14,569 nt of DNA from an uncultured Oscillospiraceae bacterium (GCA_910587205.1 CAJULZ010000071.1:1-14569); one strand, 5' to 3'. Numbered from the stretch's first letter, positions 1 to 6,126 are shown. Numbers and translations are program-made. The notes: a model not told the origin generated them from the letters alone.

Positions 1-132
1 CAGGGTCACCGTCCGGGCCGCGCCCTGCACCGGGTGCTTGGCCAGCATGGGGATGCGCTTTTGAAACACCGCCCGGCTTTGGGCGTTGTCCCACAGCTCG
101 CCCAGCGTGATCTGGTTGTTGCGCAAGTCCAT
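1..132 (-). CDS. N-terminal fragment of an unrecognised protein
   Basis: Only the first 44 codons are in the window; the gene runs off the left edge on the minus strand. The start is an ATG at 132-130, preceded on the minus strand by a good ribosome binding site (GGAGGTGA) at ordinary spacing. The peptide begins MDLRNNQITLGELWDNAQSR and continues with a short Pro/Lys/His stretch. The pattern 'tLGELwdN..sravf.k..P' resembles a short motif seen as an accessory tail or module in various Clostridial proteins, but the fragment is too short to name a family. It is transcribed divergently from the membrane protein gene at 229. Confidence 0.6.
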   Translation of the reverse strand, partial: MDLRNNQITLGELWDNAQSRAVFQKRIPMLAKHPVQGAARTVTL

Positions 133-228
133 AAAAATCACCTCCAGGAACATACTATGCGCCAGGGGGCGCAACCTGCCATTGCCCGGTTGACAAAACC
201 GGGCATACTGTACAGAAAGGGGCATATC

Positions 229-1086
229 ATGCCAAAGCGACGCAAGCGAACGCCCATCGGCCACGAATGGCGGCACGTGGAAAACAAAAAATTGGTGTAT
301 ACCGTCTACTTTATCCTGCGGCTTTCAGTAGTGCTCATGCTGGTGGCCCAGTTTTTCAACCAGAACTATGAAAACGTGCTGCTGTGCGTGCTCACCCTGG
401 TGCTGTTCATGCTGCCCTCCGCCTTTGAGCGGCGGCTGCATATCGACCTGCCGGACACGCTGGAGATCATCATCCTGCTGTTTATCTACGCCGCCGAAAT
501 TTTAGGCGAGATACAGTCCTATTATACCCATTTCCGTTACTGGGACACCATGCTCCACACAATGAACGGATTCCTGTGCGCCGCGATCGGCTTTGCCCTG
601 GTGGACATACTCAACCGGGAGGAAAAGGTGTCCCTCCACCTATCTCCTTTCTTTATGGCGGTGACCGCCTTCTGCTTCTCTATGACCATTGGCGTGCTGT
701 GGGAATTTTTTGAGTTTGCTATGGACCGGTGGCTGCTGTTCGATATGCAGAAGGACGCCGTCATCAACACCATCTCCACCGTTAAGCTGGACCCCTCCGG
801 CGGGACCACTGCCGTCATTGTAGAGGGTATCCGGGACGTGATCTTGGTGCTGGAGGACGGCACCCAGATGCCCCTGGGTTTGGGCGGCTACCTGGATGTG
901 GGCATTATCGACACCATGAAGGATCTGTTTGTCAACTTTGTCGGCGCGGTGGTGTTCTCCGCCATCGGCTACCTCTATGTGAAGGGCCGGGGCAAGGGCA
1001 ATTTCGCCACCCGGTTCATCCCCCGCTTCCAGCGCCATCCCACCCACCAGAAAGAGGAACCGCCCCAAGAGGGCGGAGGCGAATAG
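229..1086 (+). CDS. Multi-pass membrane protein, YjdF/DUF2238-like
   Basis: A 285-residue protein with a basic N-terminus (MPKRRKRTP) followed by about six hydrophobic segments, at roughly residues 24-42, 48-64, 77-93, 108-127, 138-158 and 248-266. It carries the blocks WDTMLHTMNGFLCAAIGF, IGVLWEFFEFAMDRW and GIIDTMKDLFVNFVGA. This His/Asp/Glu-rich arrangement (D-x3-H-x3-G, WEFFEFxxD, DTxxDL) resembles the poorly characterised YjdF/DUF2238 membrane family; the family call is from memory of the pattern and its function is unknown. The ATG at 229 is preferred over in-frame starts upstream because GAAAGGGG lies just before it and the upstream residues look non-coding. The tail is short, charged and cytoplasmic-looking (KEEPPQEGGGE). 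Confidence 0.75.
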   Translation: MPKRRKRTPIGHEWRHVENKKLVYTVYFILRLSVVLMLVAQFFNQNYENVLLCVLTLVLFMLPSAFERRLHIDLPDTLEIIILLFIYAAEILGEIQSYYTHFRYWDTMLHTMNGFLCAAIGFALVDILNREEKVSLHLSPFFMAVTAFCFSMTIGVLWEFFEFAMDRWLLFDMQKDAVINTISTVKLDPSGGTTAVIVEGIRDVILVLEDGTQMPLGLGGYLDVGIIDTMKDLFVNFVGAVVFSAIGYLYVKGRGKGNFATRFIPRFQRHPTHQKEEPPQEGGGE

Positions 1087-1116
1087 CCGCCGGGACGCCG
1101 GGGCATACTCCCCTTT

Positions 1117-1130
1117 GTATTCCCGAATAC
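1117..1130. promoter_or_regulatory. Short inverted repeat upstream of the DUF1540 gene
   Basis: GTATTC-CC-GAATAC is a 6-bp inverted repeat with a 2-nt centre lying 24 bp upstream of the DUF1540 start codon. The spacer is too small for an RNA hairpin, so if it matters it would be a protein operator. No good promoter hexamers could be placed around it. Confidence 0.2.
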
Positions 1131-1153
1131 CAGGATACAAGGAGGAATCAACT

Positions 1154-1339
1154 ATGTTTGAGCAGACGAACCCCAGCATCAAATGCACCGTGAACAGCTG
1201 CGCCCATCATAAGAATCAGCGCTGCACCCTGAACGAGATCCAGGTGGGCTGCTGTCAGAACAGCGTGTGCGACTGCAAGGAGACCGAGTGCGCGTCCTTC
1301 AAGCTGGGCGACCACGGCACCACCTGCGGGTGTAACTAA
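1154..1339 (+). CDS. Cys-rich DUF1540 protein
   Basis: A 61-residue protein with ten cysteines (C11, C16, C24, C33, C34, C39, C41, C46, C58, C60), arranged C-x4-C-x7-C-x8-CC-x4-C-x-C-x4-C-x11-C-x-C. This matches the DUF1540 family of small Clostridial and Bacillus proteins, which probably bind metal; their role is not established. The start at ATG 1154 follows a strong GGAGG (1141-1145); an ATG 39 nt upstream has no such site. It stands alone, 67 bp after the membrane protein gene, and is closed by the terminator at 1417-1450. Confidence 0.85.
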   Translation: MFEQTNPSIKCTVNSCAHHKNQRCTLNEIQVGCCQNSVCDCKETECASFKLGDHGTTCGCN

Positions 1340-1416
1340 AGAAGCGCGAAGAAGCGGGCAGCGAGTAAGCGGCCCGGCCGCGCGGCCAATCCGAGCGTGA
1401 CAGGGAAATGCGGAGG

Positions 1417-1450
1417 GGGCGGGAAGGGGATATGCCCTTCCCGCCCTTTT
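1417..1450 (+). terminator. Intrinsic terminator of the DUF1540 gene
   Basis: A perfect 12-bp GC-rich stem (GGGCGGGAAGGG at 1417-1428 with CCCTTCCCGCCC at 1435-1446), a 6-nt loop and a TTTT tail. It isolates the DUF1540 transcript from the ilvB promoter downstream. Confidence 0.8.
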
Positions 1451-1536
1451 CCGTCAAAAAAAGCATAAAAAACCCGCCCAAAACCGCCCCATCTTTGGTC
1501 GAGCGGCAGAATTTCCAGTTTGGAAGCCTTTTTACA

Positions 1537-1565
1537 TTGACAAACCCCGGACAGGACGATATGAT
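1537..1565 (+). promoter_or_regulatory. Promoter of ilvB-ilvN
   Basis: A near-consensus housekeeping sigma promoter: TTGACA at 1537-1542, 17-bp spacer, TATGAT at 1560-1565. It predicts a transcript starting near 1572 and therefore a leader of about 105 nt before the ilvB start codon, which contains the attenuator-like structure at 1604-1658. The rest of the 337-bp stretch between the DUF1540 gene and ilvB shows only the terminator and some GC-rich palindromic sequence around 1370-1390. Confidence 0.85.
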
Positions 1566-1603
1566 ATCTTCAATACGCTAAACTATGTATGCGCGTTTTT
1601 TAG

Positions 1604-1658
1604 ACGCACCACAGAGCATGGCTCGTCCTATGGGGCGCGGCTGTGCTTTTTTTGTGCG
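1604..1658 (+). promoter_or_regulatory. Candidate transcription attenuator in the ilvB leader
   Basis: Positions 1616-1628 (GCATGGCTCGTCC) pair with 1633-1646 (GGGGCGCGGCTGTGC less the loop-side base) in a 13-bp stem with one bulged C and several G-U pairs. A run of seven T follows directly at 1647-1653, the form of an intrinsic terminator placed between promoter and gene. Upstream, CACAG (1610-1614) can pair with CTGTG (1641-1645) of the terminator 3' arm, and CGCAC (1605-1609) with GTGCG (1654-1658) just past the T run; this alternative fold would break the terminator. No T-box consensus and no Leu/Ile/Val-rich leader peptide was found, so the sensed signal is unknown. Confidence 0.55.
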
Positions 1659-1676
1659 GGATAGGAGGTCATGCAA

Positions 1677-3386
1677 ATGTTGATGAACGGCTCCCAGATC
1701 GTGATGGAGTGCCTGCTGGAGCAGGGGGTGGACACGGTGTTCGGCTACCCCGGCGGCACCATCCTGAACATCTACGACGAGTTCGAGCTCCACGGCTACA
1801 AGGACAAGATCCGCCATTACCTCACCGCCCACGAGCAGGGCGCCTCCCACGCCGCCGACGGCTACGCCCGGTCCACCGGCAAGGTGGGGGTTTGCTTCGC
1901 CACCTCCGGCCCCGGGGCCACCAACCTGGTCACCGGCATCGCCACCGCCTATTATGATTCCTCGCCGGTGGTGTTCATCACCTGCAACGTCAGTGAAAAC
2001 CTCATCGGCAAGGACTCGTTCCAAGAGGTGGACATCACCGGCATCACCATGCCCATCACCAAATGCAATTTCTTGGTGAAGGACGTGAACGAGCTGGCCG
2101 ATGTGATCCGGGAGGCGTTTGCCATCGCCCGGTCCGGCCGGCCCGGTCCGGTGCTGGTGGATATCGCCAAGAACGTCACCGCCGTCCAGGGGGAGTATGA
2201 ATACCTGCCCCTGGCGGAGCACGCCAACCACGGGCGGCTGGCGACGCTGCTGCGCCGCTCCAACCGGGACCTGAAAAACCCAGAGCCGGACCAGGGCGAC
2301 ATCGACAAGCTGCTGGAGCTCATCTCCCAGTCCCAGCGGCCAATGGTGCTGGTGGGGGGCGGCGTAATCCGCTCCAAGGGCGCGGTGCCCGAGTTCCGCA
2401 GGTTTATTGAAACGCTGGACGCCCCGGTGGGCTCCACCATCATGGGCGGCGGCGCCTGCCCGGGCAACCACCCGCTGTTCACCGGCATGGTGGGGATGCA
2501 CGGCTCCCATGCCTCCAACATGGCTACCGCCGAGTGCGACCTGCTGATCGCCATCGGCTGCCGGTTCTCCGACCGGGTTGCCACCGATCCCCCTTCCTTT
2601 GCCAAAAACGCCAGGATCGTCCACATCGACATCGACCGCGCTGAGATCGACAAAAATGTCCAGACCTACCACCACATCATCGGAGACGCCCGGCGGGTAC
2701 TGGAGCTGCTGAACGAAAAGCTGCCCCAGCATGACTATACCGCATGGAAAGCCCAGGTGTTTGCCCGGAAGGAGCTGCCCCTCAAAAAGGACAATATCCT
2801 CCACGCCCACGAGGTTTTGGATACCATCTCCGATCTGACAGGCGGAGACGCCATCATCGCCACCGACGTGGGCCAGCACCAGATGTGGTCGTGCCAGTAC
2901 TATCATTTCTCCCGCCCCGGCCAGCTGCTCACCAGCGGCGGGTTCGGCACCATGGGCTTCGGCCTGGGAGCCGCCATGGGGGCGAAAGTCGGCAACCCGG
3001 ATAAAGTGGTGGTTCACTGCACCGGGGACGGCTGCTTCCGCATGAACTGCCACGAGCTGGCCACCGTAGAGCACTACGGCCTCCCGATCATCACCGTCAT
3101 CTTCGACAACCGTACCCTTGGCATGGTCCGTCAGTGGCAGAACCTGATCTACAGCAAGCGCTTTTCCCAGACCACGCTGGACCGGGGGCCCGACTTCGTC
3201 AAGCTGGCGGAGGCCTACGGACTGAAGGGGTTCCGGGCCAAAAACCAGGCGGAGTTTGAAGAGGCCTTCCGGCAGGCCCTGGAGGCGGGCTGCGGCTGCG
3301 TGATCGACTGTGCCATTGATATCGACGCCATGGTCCACCCCATGGTGAGCGGCGGCACCCCTGTTACCGAGTTCCTGCTGCATTGA
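1677..3386 (+). CDS. ilvB: Acetolactate synthase, large (catalytic) subunit
   Basis: ThDP-, FAD- and Mg-dependent enzyme that condenses two pyruvates to 2-acetolactate (or pyruvate plus 2-oxobutyrate to acetohydroxybutyrate), the first common step of Val/Leu/Ile synthesis. The 569-residue length is normal. Visible signatures are VFGYPGG near residue 21, the catalytic Glu in AHEQGASHAADGYAR (E53), SGPGATNLVTG, the FAD-domain stretch with VGGGVIRSKGAVPEF, and the ThDP motif from GDG (450-452) to DN (477-478), followed by LGMVRQWQ. An in-frame ATG at 1671 is only 1 nt from the AGGAGGT at 1663-1669, whereas ATG 1677 is 7 nt away, so 1677 is chosen. It is followed after 14 nt by the regulatory subunit and expressed from the 1537 promoter. 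Confidence 0.97.
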   Translation: MLMNGSQIVMECLLEQGVDTVFGYPGGTILNIYDEFELHGYKDKIRHYLTAHEQGASHAADGYARSTGKVGVCFATSGPGATNLVTGIATAYYDSSPVVFITCNVSENLIGKDSFQEVDITGITMPITKCNFLVKDVNELADVIREAFAIARSGRPGPVLVDIAKNVTAVQGEYEYLPLAEHANHGRLATLLRRSNRDLKNPEPDQGDIDKLLELISQSQRPMVLVGGGVIRSKGAVPEFRRFIETLDAPVGSTIMGGGACPGNHPLFTGMVGMHGSHASNMATAECDLLIAIGCRFSDRVATDPPSFAKNARIVHIDIDRAEIDKNVQTYHHIIGDARRVLELLNEKLPQHDYTAWKAQVFARKELPLKKDNILHAHEVLDTISDLTGGDAIIATDVGQHQMWSCQYYHFSRPGQLLTSGGFGTMGFGLGAAMGAKVGNPDKVVVHCTGDGCFRMNCHELATVEHYGLPIITVIFDNRTLGMVRQWQNLIYSKRFSQTTLDRGPDFVKLAEAYGLKGFRAKNQAEFEEAFRQALEAGCGCVIDCAIDIDAMVHPMVSGGTPVTEFLLH

Positions 3387-3400
3387 GGAGGGAGGAAGCC

Positions 3401-3961
3401 ATGAATACCATCGTAAAGCGCCATACCCTGTCGGTGCTGGTGGAGAATACCGCCGGCGTGCTCAGCCAGGTGTCCCGGTTGTTTTCCCGGAAGGGGTATA
3501 ACATTGAGTCCCTGGCGGTGGGCACCACCGACGATCCCGCGGTATCCCGCATCACCATTGAGGTGCTGTGCGGGGAGCAGCAGGTTGCCCAGATCATCAA
3601 CCAGCTGCGCAAGCAGTTTTCCGTCTACTCCGTCCGGCTGCTGCCGCCGGAGGAGTCCATCCGCCGGGAGCTGGTGCTCATCAAGGTGAAGGCGGAGAGC
3701 CGGGAGGTGCGCAACGAGGTCATCCAGATCGCCAACATCTTCCGGGCATCTATCATCGACGTGTCCACCCAGAGCCTGACCTTGGCCATCATCGGCCAGG
3801 AGTCCAAGGACGATGCGCTGGAAAAGCTGCTGGCCGAATTCGGCATCCTGGAGCTGGTGCGCACCGGCATGGTGGCTCTGGAGCGGGGCGAAGCCACCAT
3901 CCGGAACAACTCGGGGAACAAGGTGCGGGACGAGTTCGATTTGGGCAAGAACATTTTGTAA
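3401..3961 (+). CDS. ilvN: Acetolactate synthase, small (regulatory) subunit
   Basis: Regulatory partner of IlvB (also named ilvH in some genomes). It is 186 residues long: an N-terminal ACT domain (about 8-80) with VLVENTAGVLSQVSRLF and RKGYNIESLAVG, then the ALS_ss C-terminal domain (about 85-165) with FRASIIDVSTQSLTLAI and ALERGE. N16, G19 and N34 align with E. coli IlvH N11, G14 and N29, which line the valine site, so feedback inhibition by valine is predicted. The ATG at 3401 is preceded by GGAGGGAGG overlapping the end of ilvB; a TTG at 3383 in the same frame is rejected. No convincing terminator follows, only the palindromic repeat at 4006-4079. Confidence 0.95.
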   Translation: MNTIVKRHTLSVLVENTAGVLSQVSRLFSRKGYNIESLAVGTTDDPAVSRITIEVLCGEQQVAQIINQLRKQFSVYSVRLLPPEESIRRELVLIKVKAESREVRNEVIQIANIFRASIIDVSTQSLTLAIIGQESKDDALEKLLAEFGILELVRTGMVALERGEATIRNNSGNKVRDEFDLGKNIL

Positions 3962-4005
3962 CCTGACGATCCTTGTTTACGCAGGCCGCCGAACCCTCCT
4001 ACGGC

Positions 4006-4079
4006 TGTAAGGGCGCACAGTGTGCGCCTGCCTGTGCCGTCCTTTGGAACCGCGCGGGCGGGTAATGTCCGCCCCTACA
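4006..4079. repeat. Small palindromic dispersed repeat, TGTAGGGGCG type
   Basis: A 74-bp element with terminal inverted repeats TGTAAGGGCG (4006-4015) and CGCCCCTACA (4070-4079). Inside are two hairpins: GGCGCACA-G-TGTGCGCC (4012-4028) and GGGCGG-gtaatgt-CCGCCC. The same terminal sequence occurs at 14424-14452. It resembles the short TGTAGGGGCG palindromes dispersed in Clostridial intergenic regions. It fills most of the gap between ilvN and the ilvC promoter and may also weaken readthrough. Confidence 0.7.
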
Positions 4080-4165
4080 CGCAAAAACCCAATATAGATT
4101 TTGACAATTTAAGTGGAACATAGTTTGCAATTGTATCACAGTTATCATTCTTTTCCCCGTCGTTG

Positions 4166-4174
4166 TGCTATACT
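4166..4174 (+). promoter_or_regulatory. Probable ilvC promoter (extended -10)
   Basis: TGcTATACT is an extended -10 element (TG at 4166-4167, TATACT at 4169-4174) in an AT-rich stretch, giving a start near 4181 and a leader of about 85 nt. No good -35 lies at the right distance. A TTGACA at 4101-4106 exists but has no fitting -10 partner (TAGTTT is only 14 bp away). The leader contains one GC hairpin (CCGCCC-GCC-GGGCGG, 4205-4219) without a T run. ilvC therefore appears separately transcribed from ilvBN. Confidence 0.5.
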
Positions 4175-4266
4175 TTTTTGCACGATGCAGAACCATTCCG
4201 TGCCCCGCCCGCCGGGCGGCCGGAGCGCCCATAATCTTTAATTTTATCATAGAGGAGTTGTTTACC

Positions 4267-5286
4267 ATGGCAAAAATGTATTATGAGAAGGACTGCGACC
4301 TGAGCTACCTGAAGGGCAAAAAGATCGCCATCATCGGCTACGGCTCCCAGGGTCACGCCCATGCCCTCAACCTGCGGGACTCCGGCTGCGACGTGTGCGT
4401 GGGTCTCCGGGAGGGCTCCAAGAGCTGGCCCGCCGCCGAGAAGGCCGGGTTGGCGGTGAAAACGGTTCCCGCCGCCGCCCAGTGGGCGGACATCGTGATG
4501 ATCCTCATCAACGACGAGGTACAGGCTGAGGTGTACAAAAAGGATATCGCCCCCTACATGACCGAGGGCAAGGCCCTGGCGTTCGCCCACGGCTTTAACA
4601 TCCGCTACCAGCAGATCGTCCCGCCCGCCGGGGTGGACGTGTTCATGGCCGCCCCCAAGGGCCCGGGCCACACCGTGCGCTCCACCTATGTGGCGGGCAA
4701 GGGCGTGCCCTGCCTCGTCGCCGTGGAGCAGGACGCCACCGGCCACGCCTACCAGACCGCCCTGGCCTACATCGCGGGCATCGGCGGCGCCCGGGCGGGC
4801 GTGATGGAGACCACCTTCCACGATGAGACCGAAACCGACCTGTTCGGCGAGCAGACCGTGCTGTGCGGCGGTGTGGTGGATCTGATGCGCTGCGGCTTCG
4901 AGGTGCTGGTGGAGGCTGGTTACGAGCCCGAGAACGCCTATTTCGAGTGCATTCATGAGCTGAAGCTCATTGTCGATCTGATCAACAAGGGCGGCGTGGC
5001 GGCCATGAACTTCTCCATCTCCGACACCGCCGAGTTCGGCGAGTACGTCAGCGGCCCCCGCGTCATCCCCCACGAGGAGACCAAGGCCCGGATGCGCGCC
5101 GTTCTCAGCGACATCCAGGACGGCACCTTTGCCGGCAAGTGGATCGCGGAGAACAAGAACGGCCGCACCTTCTTCAACTCCAAGCGCCAGCAGCTCAAGA
5201 AGCACCAGATGGAGATCGTGGGCGGCGAGCTGCGCAAGAATATGATCTGGGGCGGGGACACGGACCTGGATACGGCGTCGAATTAA
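4267..5286 (+). CDS. ilvC: Ketol-acid reductoisomerase (class I)
   Basis: Converts 2-acetolactate to 2,3-dihydroxyisovalerate by Mg-dependent alkyl migration and NAD(P)H reduction. At 339 residues it is a normal class I enzyme. The Rossmann motif GYGSQGHAHALNLRDSG spans 24-40. The loop after strand 2 has R48 and S51, which suggests NADPH use. H108 lies in AFAHGFNI; metal ligands are D191 and E195 (DLFGEQ) and E227 and E231 (FECIHEL); S252 lies in NFSIS. ATG 4267 follows AGAGGAG at 4251-4257; longer in-frame starts reach into the promoter. Oddity: the last eleven codons (5251-5283) switch to ACG/GCG/TCG/AAT codons hardly used in the body, and the same eleven residues are encoded again 165 bp downstream with codons like the body (see repeat 5249-5451). 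Confidence 0.97.
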   Translation: MAKMYYEKDCDLSYLKGKKIAIIGYGSQGHAHALNLRDSGCDVCVGLREGSKSWPAAEKAGLAVKTVPAAAQWADIVMILINDEVQAEVYKKDIAPYMTEGKALAFAHGFNIRYQQIVPPAGVDVFMAAPKGPGHTVRSTYVAGKGVPCLVAVEQDATGHAYQTALAYIAGIGGARAGVMETTFHDETETDLFGEQTVLCGGVVDLMRCGFEVLVEAGYEPENAYFECIHELKLIVDLINKGGVAAMNFSISDTAEFGEYVSGPRVIPHEETKARMRAVLSDIQDGTFAGKWIAENKNGRTFFNSKRQQLKKHQMEIVGGELRKNMIWGGDTDLDTASN

Positions 5287-5451
5287 AAGCCGCCCGAAGG
5301 GCGGCTCCAAACCGCAACCCAGCGAAGCGGTTGCGGTTTGGAGAGGAGCCGCAGCGGAGTGAGCGAGCTTTCGCCAAAGGCGGAAGCGAGGGATATGGAG
5401 CTTGCGGCGACGAGGGGCGGGGATACCGATCTGGACACCGCCTCCAACTAA
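5249..5451 (+). repeat. 165-bp in-frame unit with recoded copy of the ilvC 3' end
   Basis: The block GGGGCGGGGA (5249-5258) recurs at 5414-5423, exactly 165 bp on. After each copy comes the coding sequence for GGDTDLDTASN plus TAA: 5251-5286 (the end of ilvC) and 5416-5451 (untranslated). The two differ at eight codons, all synonymous third-base changes, with no amino-acid difference. The intervening 5287-5415 stays in the ilvC frame with no stop. It folds into GCCGCCC-gaa-GGGCGGC (5289-5305), a perfect 15-bp stem 5305-5319/5329-5343, and CTTTCGCC-aaa-GGCGGAAG (5368-5386). The distal copy abuts the ilvC terminator, so it is probably the original gene end. Confidence 0.75.
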
Positions 5452-5460
5452 AAAACATAT

Positions 5461-5496
5461 AAAAAACCGCCTGACCAGCCGGACAGGCGGTTTTTT
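5461..5496. terminator. Bidirectional terminator between ilvC and the 68-aa gene
   Basis: AAAAAA-CCGCCTG (5467-5473) pairs with CAGGCGG (5484-5490)-TTTTTT, with an extra CC/GG pair inside the loop. A-run and T-run flank the stem on both sides, so it can end ilvC on the plus strand and the converging minus-strand gene, whose stop codon overlaps its edge. Confidence 0.85.
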
Positions 5497-5702
5497 CAAT
5501 ACAGCATCCGGTTTTTGATCCACTCCACCTTTTCCGTGTCTGTCATCCCTTCCCCGCGCACAACCTCCTCGATCTCCTCCAGCGTCGTCTGCGCGTCGCT
5601 CTCCACAGCCCGCTTGAGTCCCTCCAGGTCTAGTTCGGGTGTTTCCACGACCACCTTGCCGTTCCGGATCAGGGTTGATAGAATTGCTCGGAATGTCATC
5701 AT
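5496..5702 (-). CDS. Small conserved-looking protein of unknown function
   Basis: A 68-residue, acidic, probably helical protein (N-terminus MMTFRAILSTLIRNGKVVVE, middle rich in Glu/Leu, C-terminus WIKNRMLY). No family is recognised. The start at ATG 5702-5700 lies 9 nt after GGAG of an AAAGGAGT site; a GTG at 5711 overlaps that site and is rejected, and a second ATG follows directly at 5699. It is convergent with ilvC, sharing the terminator at 5461-5496, and divergent from the ribbon-helix-helix-like gene at 5835, with which it shares a short AT-rich promoter region. Confidence 0.65.
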   Translation of the reverse strand: MMTFRAILSTLIRNGKVVVETPELDLEGLKRAVESDAQTTLEEIEEVVRGEGMTDTEKVEWIKNRMLY

Positions 5703-5775
5703 TATGACCACTCCTTTCGGAAATTTGATTTAACACTCTCCTGCATCCCGTTTTGACCTACATTTGTCCCATATA

Positions 5776-5805
5776 TTTATATCACAAATTGCATTACCTT
5801 GTAAA
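5776..5805 (-). promoter_or_regulatory. Probable promoter of the 68-aa gene
   Basis: On the minus strand TTTACA (plus-strand 5800-5805) and TATAAA (5776-5781) are 18 bp apart, in a strikingly AT-rich pocket of an otherwise GC-rich window. It overlaps the weaker plus-strand candidate for the 5835 gene (TTGCAT 5789-5794, 16 bp, TAATGT 5811-5816). An ATTAC/GTAAT inverted repeat (5793-5797 and 5815-5819) spans both and could be an operator. Confidence 0.45.
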
Positions 5806-5834
5806 TGACATAATGTAATATAGGTGATATAATT

Positions 5835-6032
5835 ATGCGAAAATTTAAGCTGCCGGTCGTACCAGACACGACACAGAAATCCGTTCGCTTTCCCAACGAC
5901 ATTATTAAGCAGGTCGAAGAAGCTATCCGAGGCACCAATGTCAGTTTTTCCGCTTTTGTCATTGAGGCCACCCGGGTTGCCCTGGAGAATCTGCGGGAAG
6001 ACGAGCAGCCGCAGGACGGCTCCCAGCCATAA
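5835..6032 (+). CDS. Small ribbon-helix-helix-like protein
   Basis: A 65-residue protein. KSVRFPNDIIKQVEEAI followed by NVSFSAFVIEATRVALENL has the shape of a ribbon-helix-helix (Arc/CopG-like) DNA-binding fold: a beta strand with alternating residues (about 15-19), helix A (20-30) and a Ser-started helix B (37-53). Such proteins dimerise and often repress their own promoter; that role is inferred here. The start ATG 5835 follows AGGTGA. Codon use is more relaxed (gaa, gct, gtt, cga) than in the ilv genes, which hints at a different origin. No toxin-like partner is recognisable next to it. It is followed by the strong terminator at 6074-6126. Confidence 0.7.
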   Translation: MRKFKLPVVPDTTQKSVRFPNDIIKQVEEAIRGTNVSFSAFVIEATRVALENLREDEQPQDGSQP

Positions 6033-6073
6033 AAGCGCCGGACGGAATATTTCTCCAACCAATGCCGGAAGCG

Positions 6074-6126
6074 CCGGGAACGCAGTGGAAATCCAGCCGA
6101 TTTTCCATTGCGTTCCCGGTTTTTTT
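6074..6126 (+). terminator. Strong terminator after the 65-aa gene
   Basis: An 18-bp stem (6074-6091 with 6102-6119, a single G-U pair, outer arms CCGGGAACGCA and TGCGTTCCCGG) with a 10-nt loop and seven T at 6120-6126. Its 3' arm carries the -35 box of the ilvD promoter. Confidence 0.9.

Noticed and set aside
190..211. Promoter for the membrane protein gene (TTGACA at 190-195)
   Set aside because: No -10 at 16-18 bp; the nearest candidate (TACTGT, 206-211) is only 10 bp away.
1566..1676. T-box riboswitch in the ilvB leader
   Set aside because: The leader of about 105 nt is too short, and the T-box consensus (AGGGTGGNACCGCG) is absent.
1578..3383. 601-codon open frame antisense to ilvB
   Set aside because: It mirrors the strongly supported ilvB frame; long antisense frames are expected in GC-rich coding DNA. 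Its translation is low-complexity His/Gly/Val-rich, without a recognisable domain or ribosome site.
5287..5448. Readthrough extension of IlvC through the 165-bp unit (54 extra residues)
   Set aside because: The frame is open, but TAA at 5284-5286 ends a normal-length IlvC and nothing suggests recoding. The open frame is more likely a relic of the insertion or a property of the element.
4168..5736. 522-codon open frame antisense to ilvC
   Set aside because: Same reason as the ilvB shadow, and it also crosses the 68-aa gene, two terminators and the ilvC leader.
5835..6032. Antitoxin of a toxin-antitoxin pair
   Set aside because: The RHH-like protein has no downstream toxin-like gene; a terminator follows directly, and the divergent 68-aa protein does not resemble a known toxin.
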